This document shows, piece by piece, positions 1 through 9,432 of a DNA stretch of 58,250 nt (within the stretch, counting starts at the first letter, position 1; every line of letters starts with the position of its first letter). Origin of the DNA: an uncultured Fibrobacter sp. (GTDB lineage: Bacteria > Fibrobacterota > Fibrobacteria > Fibrobacterales > Fibrobacteraceae); assembly GCA_947165045.1 (NCBI GenBank), contig CAMUYW010000014.1:1-58250 (forward strand), written 5' to 3'. Under the pieces are notes generated by a model. The model made no database searches, was not told the DNA's origin, and was given only the letters and a program-made list of their open reading frames with translations. Position numbers and translations under genes: made by a program.

Positions 1-69
1 TTCCTTGCGGTCACCAATCTGCTTGTAACGCAGTGTCGGGGTAATCGGGCGATAAGATTTCAGACCCAT
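1..69 (-). CDS. rplB: Ribosomal protein L2, N-terminal fragment
   Basis: Only the first 23 codons lie in the window; the gene continues past the left edge. The peptide starts MGLKSYRPITPTLRY, the usual N-terminus of bacterial L2, a 23S rRNA-binding protein of the peptidyl transferase region. It lies directly after rplW in the conserved order L3-L4-L23-L2. The ATG is two bases beyond the rplW stop codon, so it should be translated from the same mRNA. Confidence 0.93.
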   Translation of the reverse strand, partial: MGLKSYRPITPTLRYKQIGDRKE

Positions 70-71
70 GG

Positions 72-374
72 TTATACTCCTTCAAACTCGGCAATCTTTT
101 GCCCGGCCTTCAAAGTGATGTAGGCCTTCTTCCAGTTCGGTTTCTTGCCAGCGACCATACGGACGCGCTTGATCTTGCCGCGGTTGATCAAAGTATTGAC
201 CTTAGCGACCTTGACTTCAAAACGCTTTTCGATTGCAGCCTTGATGTCTTCCTTGCTAGCGTCCATGGCAACCTTGAACACGTACTTGTGCACATCGTTA
301 CGGCGATTCACCATGTTCTTCATGGTTTCTTCGGTAACGTGCGGAGCAACGAGGATTTCACGAATTTCTTTCAT
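72..374 (-). CDS. rplW: Ribosomal protein L23
   Basis: This 100-residue protein has the normal length for L23, which binds 23S rRNA domain III at the polypeptide exit tunnel and docks trigger factor and SRP. The N-terminus (EILVAPHVTEETM) matches the L23 'ptvTEKa' strand. The middle has the DIKAAIEKRFEVKVAKVNTL segment and the C-terminus a basic KRVRMVAGKKPNWKKAYITL tail, both typical. Its ATG overlaps the rplD stop by one base (TAATG), which points to translational coupling. Confidence 0.96.
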   Translation of the reverse strand: MKEIREILVAPHVTEETMKNMVNRRNDVHKYVFKVAMDASKEDIKAAIEKRFEVKVAKVNTLINRGKIKRVRMVAGKKPNWKKAYITLKAGQKIAEFEGV

Positions 375-994
375 TAGCGGCCTCCTTCAAGTTCTGCAAG
401 AGCAGCCTGAGAGATGACAACGTTGTTAGCGCGGACGACGTCATAAGTGTTGACATCTTCAACGCGTGCGCAACGGCACCAAGGAATGTTGTTGGAGGAA
501 AGATAGAGGTTCTCATCCTTCTTGCTAACGATGAAGAGAACGTTGCGCTGTTCAATGCCGGACTTGGCGAGAACTGCGAGAAGATCCTTAGTCTTCGGAG
601 CATTGAAGCTGAGAGCTTCGAACACGGAGACCTTGCCTTCGCTAGCCTTGGAGGCGAGAGCGGAGTGGAATGCAATCTTCTTGACCTTCTTGTTCACCTT
701 TTCGAAGTAGTCATGAGACTTCGGACCGTGAGCCTTGGCACCACGAACCCAAACTGCAGAGGTGTTCTGACCGGAACGAGCGCGGCCCGTACCCTTCTGC
801 TTCCACGGCTTCTGGCCACCGCCGCTGACTTCGCCCTTGGACTTAGTCTGAGCAGTACCCTGACGGTTGTTGTTCAGGATAGCCTTGATGTGGAGGTACA
901 TGCAGACCTTGTTGACTTCCTGGTCGAAGAGAGCCGGGAGCTGGATATCATTCTTGAAATCGCCAGTAGCGGCGAAAAGCTTTGCACTAGCCAT
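374..994 (-). CDS. rplD: Ribosomal protein L4
   Basis: A 206-residue L4, which binds 23S rRNA and lines the exit tunnel. The signature extended loop is present: RQGTAQTKSKGEVSGGGQKPWKQKGTGRAR-type sequence at about residues 43-73. The family motif around SHDYFEKVNKKVKKIA follows. In some bacteria L4 also represses its own operon, but no leader structure of that kind can be recognised here. It is joined to rplC upstream and rplW downstream by one-base TAATG overlaps. Confidence 0.96.
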   Translation of the reverse strand: MASAKLFAATGDFKNDIQLPALFDQEVNKVCMYLHIKAILNNNRQGTAQTKSKGEVSGGGQKPWKQKGTGRARSGQNTSAVWVRGAKAHGPKSHDYFEKVNKKVKKIAFHSALASKASEGKVSVFEALSFNAPKTKDLLAVLAKSGIEQRNVLFIVSKKDENLYLSSNNIPWCRCARVEDVNTYDVVRANNVVISQAALAELEGGR

Positions 995-1611
995 TAGTCT
1001 TTCCTCACCACGATAATGCTGTTCTTCGGGCCCGGGACAGCGCCACGGACGAAGATCAGGTTGCGGTCGCCATCAACTTTGACGACCTGGAGGTGCTTCA
1101 CGGTCACTTTCTTGTTGCCGTATTGACCAGCCATACGCTTACCCGGGAAAACACGACCCGGATAGGAGTGAGCGGACGTACCACCCGGTTCGCGCATATT
1201 GTGCGTACCATGGGAACGAGGACCGCTATGGAAACCATGGCGCTTGATAGTGCCAGAGAAACCATGACCCTTAGAGATGCCAGAGACGTTCACAGTCTTT
1301 GCATCAGCGAAGTCGGCAGCGCCGAATTCCTTGCCAACCGGCCAGGATTCGAGATCAGCGACATCAAATTCAGCGAGGTGTTCACGAACAGCCACGTCAG
1401 CCTTCTTGAAATGGCCGACTTCTGCCTTATTGGCACGCTGTTCCTTCTTGAGACCAAAGCCGATCTGGACAGCAGTGTAGCCGTCCTTCTCTTCTGTCTT
1501 ATGGCAAACGACCACGCACGGACCGGCTTCGAGAACCGTGACAGGGACGCATTCGCCCTGTTCCGTGAACACTTGGGTCATTCCCAATTTCTTTGCGAGA
1601 ATACCGTTCAT
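994..1611 (-). CDS. rplC: Ribosomal protein L3
   Basis: A 205-residue L3, a 23S rRNA-binding protein that helps start large-subunit assembly. It begins MNGILAKKLGMTQVF, as typical L3 does. It contains the conserved SKGHGFSGTIKRHGF and GPRSHGTHNMREPGG stretches; the Gln that is often methylated in proteobacterial L3 is not obvious in the second motif. It starts five bases after the rpsJ stop. Confidence 0.96.
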   Translation of the reverse strand: MNGILAKKLGMTQVFTEQGECVPVTVLEAGPCVVVCHKTEEKDGYTAVQIGFGLKKEQRANKAEVGHFKKADVAVREHLAEFDVADLESWPVGKEFGAADFADAKTVNVSGISKGHGFSGTIKRHGFHSGPRSHGTHNMREPGGTSAHSYPGRVFPGKRMAGQYGNKKVTVKHLQVVKVDGDRNLIFVRGAVPGPKNSIIVVRKD

Positions 1612-1616
1612 TGTTA

Positions 1617-1925
1617 TTAGACCTTAATTTCGACTTCAACGCCTGCCGGCAAGTCAAGTTTCATGAGGGAATCTACAGTTTGCGGCGTAGCATCAAGGAT
1701 GTCGATAAGACGCTTGTGCGTACGGGATTCGAACTGTTCACGAGAAGTCTTGTCAATATGCGGAGAGCGGAGCACCGTATACTTCTGGATCTTCGTCGGG
1801 AGAGGGATGGGGCCTGCAATACGAGCCCCAGTGTTCTTAGCTGTATTCACGATATCTTGAGCAGAGCGGTCGATCATACGATGATCGAAGCTCTTCAAGC
1901 GAATACGGATGCGTTCACCAGCCAT
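1617..1925 (-). CDS. rpsJ: Ribosomal protein S10 (NusE)
   Basis: A 102-residue S10, a small-subunit head protein that also acts as NusE in transcription antitermination. Diagnostic motifs are [14 protein letters not shown] at the N-terminus, [22 protein letters not shown] in the middle and the [11 protein letters not shown] helix near the C-terminus. It follows tuf after nine bases and precedes rplC, so the S10 operon here is read through from tuf. Confidence 0.97.
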   Translation of the reverse strand: MAGERIRIRLKSFDHRMIDRSAQDIVNTAKNTGARIAGPIPLPTKIQKYTVLRSPHIDKTSREQFESRTHKRLIDILDATPQTVDSLMKLDLPAGVEVEIKV

Positions 1926-1934
1926 GATTATTCC

Positions 1935-3119
1935 TTACTTGATGATTTCGGTAACAGAGCCAGCACCAACAGTACGTCCACCTTCGCGGATAGCGAAGCG
2001 GAGCTGCTTTTCCATGGCGATCGGAGCGATGAGGTTCACGTGAATCGTGACGGTATCACCCGGGGTAACCATTTCGACGCCTTCCGGGAGCTGAATCGTG
2101 CCGGTAACGTCGGTGGTGCGGAAGTAGAACTGAGGACGGTAGCCGTTCATGAACGGCGTGTGGCGGCCACCTTCGTCCTTCGTGAGAACGTAGATTTCAG
2201 CCTTGAATTCGGTGTGCGGAGTGACAGACTTCGGAGCAGCGAGAACCATGCCGCGGACGATGTCCTTCTTTTCAGCGCCACGGAGCAAGAGACCAACGTT
2301 GTCGCCGGCCTGAGCGTCGTCGAGGAGCTTACGGAACATTTCAACACCGGTGATGACGTATTCGGTGGTTTCACCGAGACCGATACGTTCGACCTTGTCG
2401 TTCAAGCGAACGACACCGCGTTCGATACGGCCAGTAGCGACAGTGCCGCGGCCAGTAATCGTGAACACGTCTTCGATCGGCATGAGGAACGGCTTGTCGG
2501 TATCGCGCTGCGGGAGCGGGATGTATTCGTCGCAAGCGTTCATGAGTTCCATGACCTTGTCCTGGTATTCCGGATCGCCTTCGAGGGCCTTGAGTGCGGA
2601 ACCACGGATAATCGGCGTATTGTCGCCGTCAAAGTCGTACTTAGACAGAAGTTCGCGAACTTCCATTTCGACGAGGTCGAGAATTTCGGCATCGTCAACC
2701 ATGTCGCACTTGTTCATGAACACGACGATCTTCGGCACGCCAACCTGGTGAGCGAGAAGGATGTGTTCGCGAGTCTGCGGCATCGGGCCGTCAGTAGCAG
2801 CAACGACGAGGATAGCGCCGTCCATCTGAGCAGCACCAGTCACCATGTTCTTCACATAGTCAGCATGCCCCGGGCAGTCGACGTGTGCGTAGTGACGGTT
2901 AGCAGTGGTGTATTCGACGTGAGAAGTATTGATCGTGATACCACGAGCCTTTTCTTCCGGAGCGTTGTCGATTTCATCGAAACGCTTTGCAGCGGCAAGA
3001 CCCTTAGCAGCAAGGGTGGTGCAGATTGCAGCGGTCAAAGTGGTTTTACCGTGGTCAACGTGGCCGATGGTGCCAATGTTGCAGTGCGGCTTGCTTCTGT
3101 CAAAATGTTCTTTTGCCAT
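1935..3119 (-). CDS. tuf: Translation elongation factor Tu
   Basis: A 394-residue EF-Tu that delivers aminoacyl-tRNA to the ribosome. The GTPase motifs are complete: P-loop GHVDHGKT at 19-26, RGITI switch I, DCPGH switch II and NKCD. Domains II and III follow and end with the usual [11 protein letters not shown] clear ribosome binding site (GAGGAA) lies six bases upstream of the ATG. It is the first gene of the tuf-rpsJ-rplC-rplD-rplW-rplB transcript. Confidence 0.98.
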
Positions 3120-3737
3120 TTTTTCCTCTTCTTCAGCAGAAGGTTTATCGCTTCAAGTTCAAGAGAACTACACGAGTTCCCCGTATTTTCGCAAAGCATA
3201 GGAAGCGGTACTCTGCGAAATTGGAACACAAATTTAATAAATCCTAGATAATTTGCAAGATTTTTTCTTTTGAAATTTCGCTAAAAATGCGAATTTTTGG
3301 ACTTATCCACAATTTTTTCAACCAATTTTCGGCTGTGGAAAACGGGCGCAAATACCAAATAAGAAATGCCTTTTTTTGCTCAAATTCCAAAGGTTCATTA
3401 TTTTATTTCAACTATAAAACCAACTTTTTAACATTTTATCAACATTTAGAAATTTAAGGCTGATTTTTATTAACACATCAGTTGCATAATATGTAAAAAG
3501 ATTTTTACATTTATTATTTTTACAATATTTTACACTTTGACATAAACTATTGACGATCATCGCCTTCCAAAACCAAAAAAATATTTCGACGGACATGGAC
3601 GCTTGTCTACAAAATTTCTTCCTCTTCCACCCCACACAACTGTGCCAAATCGCACTAAAAAGTTTTTTTACAAGACATTATATATAATATTTCTATCTTT
3701 ACACGAGGTGTTTGGGGAATATTTCTGAGGAGTTTCT
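3120..3737. other. Divergent intergenic region between tuf and the GH45 gene
   Basis: This 618-bp AT-rich stretch has no credible gene. It must hold the promoter of the tuf/S10 operon (minus) and that of the first GH45 gene (plus). A perfect DnaA-type box TTATCCACA lies at 3303-3311 and a related TGTGGAAAA at about 3333-3341. A TATAAT at 3683-3688 could be the -10 element of the cellulase gene, but no good -35 is visible at the right distance. Confidence 0.6.
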
Positions 3738-5411
3738 ATGAAATACCCCCTTTTGAAGTCCCTGCTTTCGCTAGGGACAATAATTTTGGCTTGTTCTTGT
3801 TCAGACGATAAGTCGCCCAGCAACGGCGGCAATGATCCCGTTGTACCCTGCGAAGATGCTTGGTACTTGCCTGCTGAAGGCCTTTTGCTTTATCAGGACT
3901 TGAGAGTTACTAATCTTTCTGGAGAACAAGTCGGCACGATCGTACCTGTTCCTGCTACAACAATCGTCATTATCAAGGACATGGCAGGGAACACTGTCAG
4001 CCAACTGGATTTGAGCAATACAACGCAGCTTAAAGGCGACCCGCTGAAATGCAGCGCAAATCCGCAAACGAATATTCCTTCTTCGACTTGCTTTAATGCA
4101 TGGTATCTTGCGGCAACCAAGAACTACATCATCTACGAAGACCTCACCGTCACAGACGAAGCAGGCATACCTGTCGGTTCCATCATCGCTACCTACGGTT
4201 CAACGATGGTGAACATGGTGGATTTGTTAGGCAATCCTCTCATCAACAATATCGATCTCTCCAAGCTCCCTTCCATCCCGAATGACGGTGTCCGTTACAG
4301 CATCTTGGAAGCCGCATACCATGTGAAGGATGCAACGGGCGATTATGTCATTTACCCGAACACAGTCGTTACAAAACCTGATGGTACTCCCATTGGTTTC
4401 GCCGATTTCACAACGGGAACAATCAAGTCAACCGATAACATCACCGTAATCACCACGGCTGACTTCTATAAGCTTCCGGTTCTCTCACCGGGCGCCAAAT
4501 GCGTAGACCTCATCGTTCCTATCGTTTCATCGTCTAGCGTAACCGAACCTCCGATCACTAGCTCTTCTTCCAGCGTCGGTCCTGTTATAAAAAGCAGCAG
4601 CAGTTCCAAGGCAAAGAGCAGTTCATCTTCTCAGCCGAAGAGCAGCAGCAGCTCCGCTCCCAAGAGCAGTAGCAGTTCTGCACCTGTGACCGGCAAATGC
4701 CCGACAATCAAGACAAAGGGCGGCGCAAGCGGAAGCGGCTGGGCAACCCGTTACTGGGACTGCTGCAAGCCTCACTGCTCCTGGCCGGAACATTCTGGCG
4801 GTAACTACTCCAAGCAGTGCACCAACAAGGGTAAATCTGCAAATACCAACTGGGGCGACGGTAGCGTTTGCAGCGGCGGTTCTCAGATGACTTGCACAAG
4901 CCAGATCCCGTTCACAATTGACGGCTGTACCGAAATGGCATTCGCCTTCGCAGCAGTTCCGGCAGCAAACGGCGGTTCTTGCGGTAAGTGCTTCCAGCTT
5001 ACGTTTACCGGTACGGGCCACTACAGCTCTACCAACGCAAACACCAGAAGACTCAAAGACAAGAAACTCATCATCATGGCAACAAACGTGGGTGGCGACG
5101 TTCAGCAAGGACAGTTCGACATCATGATTCCAGGTGGTGGTGTCGGTATGTTCAACGGATGTTCTAGCATGGGCTGGGGCGGCCAGGGCGCTCAATACGG
5201 CGGTCTCCTTTCCGATTGCGAAACCGAAACGAACTACTCTTCTGGAAAATACAAGAGCTGCCTCACCGAAAAGTGCAACAAGTCCTTCGCCAACGACGAA
5301 GAAGCAAAGAAGGGATGTCTCTTCCTTGCCACATGGATGGAAGCTGCAGGCAACCCAGAACACAATTACGTGGAAGTCGAATGCCCGCAAGTGCTCAAGG
5401 ATAAGTACTAA
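3738..5411 (+). CDS. Secreted GH45 endo-1,4-beta-glucanase with three N-terminal repeat modules
   Basis: Predicted cellulase of 557 residues. Residues 1-20 form a lipoprotein-like signal (ILAC or SC as the lipid-attachment cysteine). Residues 38-250 hold three copies of a module of about 60 residues (start W-Y-L, then V-x-G-x-I and G-N-x-V). A serine-rich linker covers about 263-316. The GH45 catalytic domain fills about 320-557. The family signature A-T-R-Y-W-D lies at 336-341, so Asp341 is the likely nucleophile-side carboxylate. Asp461 in GQFDIMIPGGG matches the fungal GH45 catalytic acid. Many cysteines suggest disulfides. AGGAG at 3728-3732 supports the start. The gene is tandem with another GH45 gene and divergent from tuf. 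Confidence 0.93.
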   Translation: MKYPLLKSLLSLGTIILACSCSDDKSPSNGGNDPVVPCEDAWYLPAEGLLLYQDLRVTNLSGEQVGTIVPVPATTIVIIKDMAGNTVSQLDLSNTTQLKGDPLKCSANPQTNIPSSTCFNAWYLAATKNYIIYEDLTVTDEAGIPVGSIIATYGSTMVNMVDLLGNPLINNIDLSKLPSIPNDGVRYSILEAAYHVKDATGDYVIYPNTVVTKPDGTPIGFADFTTGTIKSTDNITVITTADFYKLPVLSPGAKCVDLIVPIVSSSSVTEPPITSSSSSVGPVIKSSSSSKAKSSSSSQPKSSSSSAPKSSSSSAPVTGKCPTIKTKGGASGSGWATRYWDCCKPHCSWPEHSGGNYSKQCTNKGKSANTNWGDGSVCSGGSQMTCTSQIPFTIDGCTEMAFAFAAVPAANGGSCGKCFQLTFTGTGHYSSTNANTRRLKDKKLIIMATNVGGDVQQGQFDIMIPGGGVGMFNGCSSMGWGGQGAQYGGLLSDCETETNYSSGKYKSCLTEKCNKSFANDEEAKKGCLFLATWMEAAGNPEHNYVEVECPQVLKDKY

Positions 5412-5433
5412 TAAAAAGTCAAAAACGGAACTT

Positions 5434-5464
5434 AACGCCCCATTTCGGGGCGTTTTTCTTTTTT
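5434..5464 (+). terminator. Rho-independent terminator after first GH45 gene
   Basis: An 8-bp stem AACGCCCC/GGGGCGTT (5434-5441 and 5447-5454) with a five-base loop is followed by a T-rich run. It begins 23 bases after the stop codon. Confidence 0.92.
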
Positions 5465-5624
5465 GTAAGTCTTTGATAATAAACAAGTTGTGTCTTGGTT
5501 CACATCAACCCATTGTATAGTTCTTTTTACTCTTATTTACGAGCATTTTTTTCAATAAGATTTTATCTTTACGCCGGGATGATTGGATTCATGGGTGCAA
5601 CTTTTCAAGGGCTTAGTATACACT

Positions 5625-7274
5625 ATGAAGAATAAAATTTTCAAAACCCTCGCCATTTTCGGACTTTCCTTTCTTGCATGGAACTGCTCCGAAGACGTCG
5701 CCACAGCCGCACAAAACGGCTTGGAAGCAATAACTCCACAAGCAAAGCCAGCGCTCGAAGTAGATCAAAGCAGTTGGATGCTCGTGGCCGGCTCACAAAT
5801 TTTCTTAATCGTGCCGAACGGAACAGGCACCTATCTCGTCACCAACGAAGCTAGCATTCCTGTTGGTGCATTCAATGTTGCAACAGGCTCTATCGTCGAC
5901 TTGAGCGGCAATCCGGTTGTAAACAACGTAGAACTAGCAACACTCCCCATCGTAAGTCCGGACAAGACCATTTCTTATCCAGATGGTTCCAAAGCAACGA
6001 TTACCGGCGAAACCCTCCTCCTCCCGGGTGGAATCGATCCTAATTCTTTGACCGGTGGCACAAGCGCTTCCGTTAGCAGCTCCTCGGCATATATCCCGAC
6101 CCAGAATCCGGTAGCAAGCTCCAGCTCTGCTAAAACACAGACCCCGGTCGCTTCGTCTTCTTCTCAGAAGACACAACAACCTGTCGCTAGCTCTTCTTCT
6201 CAGCAGCAGCCAAAATCCTCCGCTACATCGAACAAGCAATGTGACGGCCAATGCTACGACAGCGCCTCGGGTACGTGCGTCGGATATCACAACCAATTGA
6301 CGGGTTCCAAAGGCGAAAAATACGCCTACGATGAATCTTGCAAATTAAACTGCTATTACGATCCGAACAATCAAAACTGCCAAGGCATGACCGGCTCCAC
6401 ACCGGCAAGCAGTTCATCTCAGCCGAAGTCCAGCTCTAGCGCTAAGTCTTCTTCGTCTCAGCAACAGCAGCAGAAGTCGTCCAGCAGCAGCCAGCCGAAA
6501 TCCTCTAGCAGCTCTGCCAAGTCGAGCAGCTCTCAGGCTCAGAACAACCCCAACGCCTCCGCTGAAGAAGCTCAATACCTCAATGCAGGTGCAGGCGGTC
6601 AGCAAGGTTTCGCTACCCGTTATTGGGACTGCTGCATGCCTCACTGCTCCTGGCCGGAACATGGCGGCGCAGCCAAGACTTGCGATGCCAAGGGTAAGAC
6701 TCCGATCGGAAACACCAGCGGCAGTATCTGCTCCGGTGGCCAAGGCACCACTTGCACAAGCCAAATTCCTATAATCGTGAGCGACAAGCTCGCTTACGCT
6801 TTTGCAGCAACTCCAGGTAACGATGCTACATGCGGCAAGTGCTTCGCCCTCACCTTTACCGGTACCGGCAAGTACGAAACCAAGGCAAACCATAAGGCTC
6901 TCGCCGGAAAGACACTCGTTGTGATGGCATCGAACATCGGTTACGATGTACAAGGTGGTCAGTTCGACATCATGATTCCGGGTGGCGGATTCGGTGCATT
7001 TAACGGTTGCAGCCAGATGGGTTGGAACATTCCGAGCAACTCCACTACATACGGCGGCCTCCTCTCCGACTGTGAAAAAGAAGTCGGCTACAATGGTGAC
7101 CTTCTCAGCAAGCGTAAGCAGTGTCTCACCGAAAAGTGCAATAGCGCCTTTGCAAGCGATACCCAAGCCAAGGAAGGCTGCCTCTTCCTCGCTACTTGGA
7201 TGGAAGCTGCAGGCAATCCTAACCACACTTATAAAGAAGTTCCGTGCCCGGCAGCCCTTAAGGCTCAATTTTAA
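5625..7274 (+). CDS. Secreted GH45 endo-1,4-beta-glucanase with a Cys-rich central module
   Basis: Predicted endoglucanase of 549 residues. I chose the ATG at 5625 because it starts a signal peptide (MKNKIFKTLAIFGLSFLAWNC); an upstream TTG at 5583 would add 14 residues before it. One N-terminal W-x-L module lies at about 51-110. Then come a first Ser/Gln/Pro linker, a module with six cysteines at about 204-257, and a second Ser-rich linker at about 260-305. The GH45 domain has A-T-R-Y-W-D ending at Asp335 and Asp448 in QFDIMIPGGG. Its catalytic domain is close to that of the preceding gene, which suggests tandem duplication with different accessory parts. Confidence 0.92.
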   Translation: MKNKIFKTLAIFGLSFLAWNCSEDVATAAQNGLEAITPQAKPALEVDQSSWMLVAGSQIFLIVPNGTGTYLVTNEASIPVGAFNVATGSIVDLSGNPVVNNVELATLPIVSPDKTISYPDGSKATITGETLLLPGGIDPNSLTGGTSASVSSSSAYIPTQNPVASSSSAKTQTPVASSSSQKTQQPVASSSSQQQPKSSATSNKQCDGQCYDSASGTCVGYHNQLTGSKGEKYAYDESCKLNCYYDPNNQNCQGMTGSTPASSSSQPKSSSSAKSSSSQQQQQKSSSSSQPKSSSSSAKSSSSQAQNNPNASAEEAQYLNAGAGGQQGFATRYWDCCMPHCSWPEHGGAAKTCDAKGKTPIGNTSGSICSGGQGTTCTSQIPIIVSDKLAYAFAATPGNDATCGKCFALTFTGTGKYETKANHKALAGKTLVVMASNIGYDVQGGQFDIMIPGGGFGAFNGCSQMGWNIPSNSTTYGGLLSDCEKEVGYNGDLLSKRKQCLTEKCNSAFASDTQAKEGCLFLATWMEAAGNPNHTYKEVPCPAALKAQF

Positions 7275-7296
7275 TCTTTCATAGTAAGAATTGATG

Positions 7297-7325
7297 AAAG
7301 CACCCCTTTGCGGGGTGCTTTTCTT
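7297..7325 (+). terminator. Rho-independent terminator after second GH45 gene
   Basis: A 10-bp stem AAAGCACCCC/GGGGTGCTTT (7297-7306 and 7312-7321) with loop TTTGC, followed by a T-rich tract. Confidence 0.93.
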
Positions 7326-7426
7326 GTATATGAATGTATTGCATTCAACCCAGAATCAAAAATTTATCAAGAAATATGGAAACTATAGTTTGCACACATT
7401 TTAGGGCAGATTCATAACGTTATGAA

Positions 7427-7780
7427 ATGCACTATGACATTGACGTCATCCGAAAAGCTGAAATAGAACTTTTAGCACAGATGCAAGGAGCAACTTCCTT
7501 ATCGAAGCAAAAGCTCGCTCTAGATAGTGGAATTAGCCGCCAGCATATTGGTCTTGTCGCAAAAGGCAAACGCAGTCTTTCCGTCAAGTCGTTTTGTGAT
7601 TTAGCCGATGCTTTCGGTTGTACGCCAACTGAACTCATGGCAAAACTCGAAGTTTTAATGAACGAGCAGGTCAATCTCCAAACGCCTGCTGCAGCAGACA
7701 AGGCAAAAGGTATAAACTACATTAACAGAGCCTTTACGGACAGGAATAAACTAGATAGCCTGTTCAAGAAAAAATTTTGA
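7427..7780 (+). CDS. XRE-family helix-turn-helix protein
   Basis: A 117-residue protein with one Cro/CI-type DNA-binding domain at about residues 23-72. It has the pattern SKQKLALDSGISRQHIGLV (helices 2 and 3) followed by KGKRSLSVKSFCDLADAFGC. The remaining 45 residues are polar with a basic end and unassigned. No partner toxin or phage gene is adjacent. It converges on htpX, with 13 bases between stops. No clear Shine-Dalgarno precedes the ATG, and an out-of-frame ATG lies just upstream, so the exact start is less certain. Confidence 0.8.
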   Translation: MHYDIDVIRKAEIELLAQMQGATSLSKQKLALDSGISRQHIGLVAKGKRSLSVKSFCDLADAFGCTPTELMAKLEVLMNEQVNLQTPAAADKAKGINYINRAFTDRNKLDSLFKKKF

Positions 7781-7793
7781 TTGAGTCGCTATA

Positions 7794-8828
7794 TTAGAAC
7801 TGTTCCAGAAGACGAATGCGTTCAGGCGTGTCTGGATGCGTACAGAACATGATATTCGCCTTAGCTACCCAACCCTTGAGGCTCATGTTGTTATCAAATT
7901 CCTCGTCAGGGTGTATTACGTAAAGCTGGGCAACATCGCTCCGCTGCACATCGGCAAGCCCGGGATTTTCAGAAATTTTCCGCAAAGCAGAAGCTAAGGC
8001 AAGCGGGTCGCCACAAAGTTCAGCACCGCCGGCATCGGCAACATATTCACGCTTGCGCGAAATAGCAAGACGCGTTAAGGAACTGAAAACATACCCCACA
8101 CAAGCCCATATAAAAACCACAATCAAAATAAGGAGAAGACCTCCCCCAATACCAATTCCACCACCGTTCTTACGGTTCGAACGGCGCGGCGTTCTCGCTG
8201 CCGATAAAAAGATTCGTGTAATGCCGTTCATGAGCATCGAGAAAATGCCCACAAACACAATGCATACGACCATGAGGCGCGTATCTCGATTCTTGATATG
8301 CGTGAGTTCGTGCCCTACAACTGCCGAAAGTTCCGCATCGTTTAATTTATCAATAATTCCAGTCGTGAGCGTTATAGTATAAGACGGAATGTCGATCCCG
8401 CTTGCAAAAGCATTCAGGCTAGAATCCTTGACAATATTGATTTTCGGCATTTCGATATCGCCTGCAATGCAAAGGTTCTCGACGATATTATAGACACGGA
8501 CATTCTCTTTGCGCTCAAGCGGGCGCGCATGCGTAGCATGGCGGATAATTGCCGTATTCGCAAAAAAAGCAATAATGAACCAAATCGCCGTAAACCAAAG
8601 TACAACCGGGACCGCATTCTCGAAATATTCCCAAATAAGATCCCAATGAAACGTCGTTGCCTTAAGTCCAGGAGGACACACACCATCCCAGCAAAAGTAT
8701 CCCACCCAGTCTAGCATCATGATAATGCCAAGAACCATCCCCAACAGAATCACTGGGAACATACAAAGCAAAATAAACGTATTGCGGTTATTCCGCCAAA
8801 TCTGGGTTTGAATGCCGACGTATTTCAT
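7794..8828 (-). CDS. htpX: HtpX-like M48 membrane metallopeptidase
   Basis: A 344-residue integral membrane zinc protease of the type that degrades misfolded membrane proteins. Two N-terminal membrane segments lie at about 17-38 and 73-93. The zinc motif HELTH is at 173-177, and the third ligand is probably Glu261 in REYVADAGG. Two more hydrophobic segments lie at about 184-203 and 228-248. It follows lemA by seven bases; the lemA-htpX pairing is common in bacteria and indicates one transcription unit. Confidence 0.9.
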   Translation of the reverse strand: MKYVGIQTQIWRNNRNTFILLCMFPVILLGMVLGIIMMLDWVGYFCWDGVCPPGLKATTFHWDLIWEYFENAVPVVLWFTAIWFIIAFFANTAIIRHATHARPLERKENVRVYNIVENLCIAGDIEMPKINIVKDSSLNAFASGIDIPSYTITLTTGIIDKLNDAELSAVVGHELTHIKNRDTRLMVVCIVFVGIFSMLMNGITRIFLSAARTPRRSNRKNGGGIGIGGGLLLILIVVFIWACVGYVFSSLTRLAISRKREYVADAGGAELCGDPLALASALRKISENPGLADVQRSDVAQLYVIHPDEEFDNNMSLKGWVAKANIMFCTHPDTPERIRLLEQF

Positions 8829-8835
8829 CGGGTAG

Positions 8836-9393
8836 CTAGAACTTCACTTCCGGAGCTTTGTTGAGTGTTTCGCGGTTTTCGGTCGCCTCATACATAGCGA
8901 CGCGCTTAAAGTTGAACATGCCCGCAATAATGTTGCTCGGGAAGACTTCACATGCATTGTTGAATTCACGTGTTGCAGAATTGAAGAAACGACGAGTCGC
9001 AGCCAGCTTATTTTCGATATCTGCAAGTTCCGTCTGCAACTGCAAGAAATTCTGGTTCGCCTTAAGTTCCGGATAGGCTTCGAGCGAAACCTTGAGCCCT
9101 GAAAGCGCGCTGCTCATTGCCTTGTCGGCGGCAACTTTCTCATCAATAGTTGTTGCACTCATCGCTGCGGCACGTGCAGCGGTCACCTTTTCAAGGACTT
9201 CCTTTTCATGAGAGGCGTAGCCCTTGACTGTTGATACAAGCTGCGGCACAAGATCATAACGCTGCTTGAGCTGCACATCGATATTCGCAAATGCATTTTC
9301 ACGATTGTTACGGAGTTTCACAAGTCCATTGTACATAGAAATAAAGCACAGGACGATAACAACCACAACGGCTAAAACAATAAGAGTGACCAT
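8836..9393 (-). CDS. lemA: LemA family protein
   Basis: A 185-residue LemA protein with one N-terminal membrane anchor (about residues 2-22) and a long helical cytoplasmic or periplasmic domain. The family core YNGLVKLRNNRENAFANIDVQLKQRYDLVPQLVSTVKGYA is present, followed by the conserved ETELADIENKLAATRRFFN-like helix. Its biochemical role is not established. It forms an operon with htpX. A second, distinct LemA gene is at 38285-38890. Confidence 0.93.
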   Translation of the reverse strand: MVTLIVLAVVVVIVLCFISMYNGLVKLRNNRENAFANIDVQLKQRYDLVPQLVSTVKGYASHEKEVLEKVTAARAAAMSATTIDEKVAADKAMSSALSGLKVSLEAYPELKANQNFLQLQTELADIENKLAATRRFFNSATREFNNACEVFPSNIIAGMFNFKRVAMYEATENRETLNKAPEVKF

Positions 9394-9432
9394 AATTGCT
9401 CCTTTGATATAGTTCCCAAATAAAGTACAAAA

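Noticed and set aside
1593..3251. Long plus-strand open frame across tuf and rpsJ
   Set aside because: Mirror frame of tuf and rpsJ, which are unambiguous.
3408..3635. 75-codon minus-strand frame in the tuf upstream gap
   Set aside because: A/T-rich chance frame with no ribosome binding site and a composition unlike coding DNA in this region.
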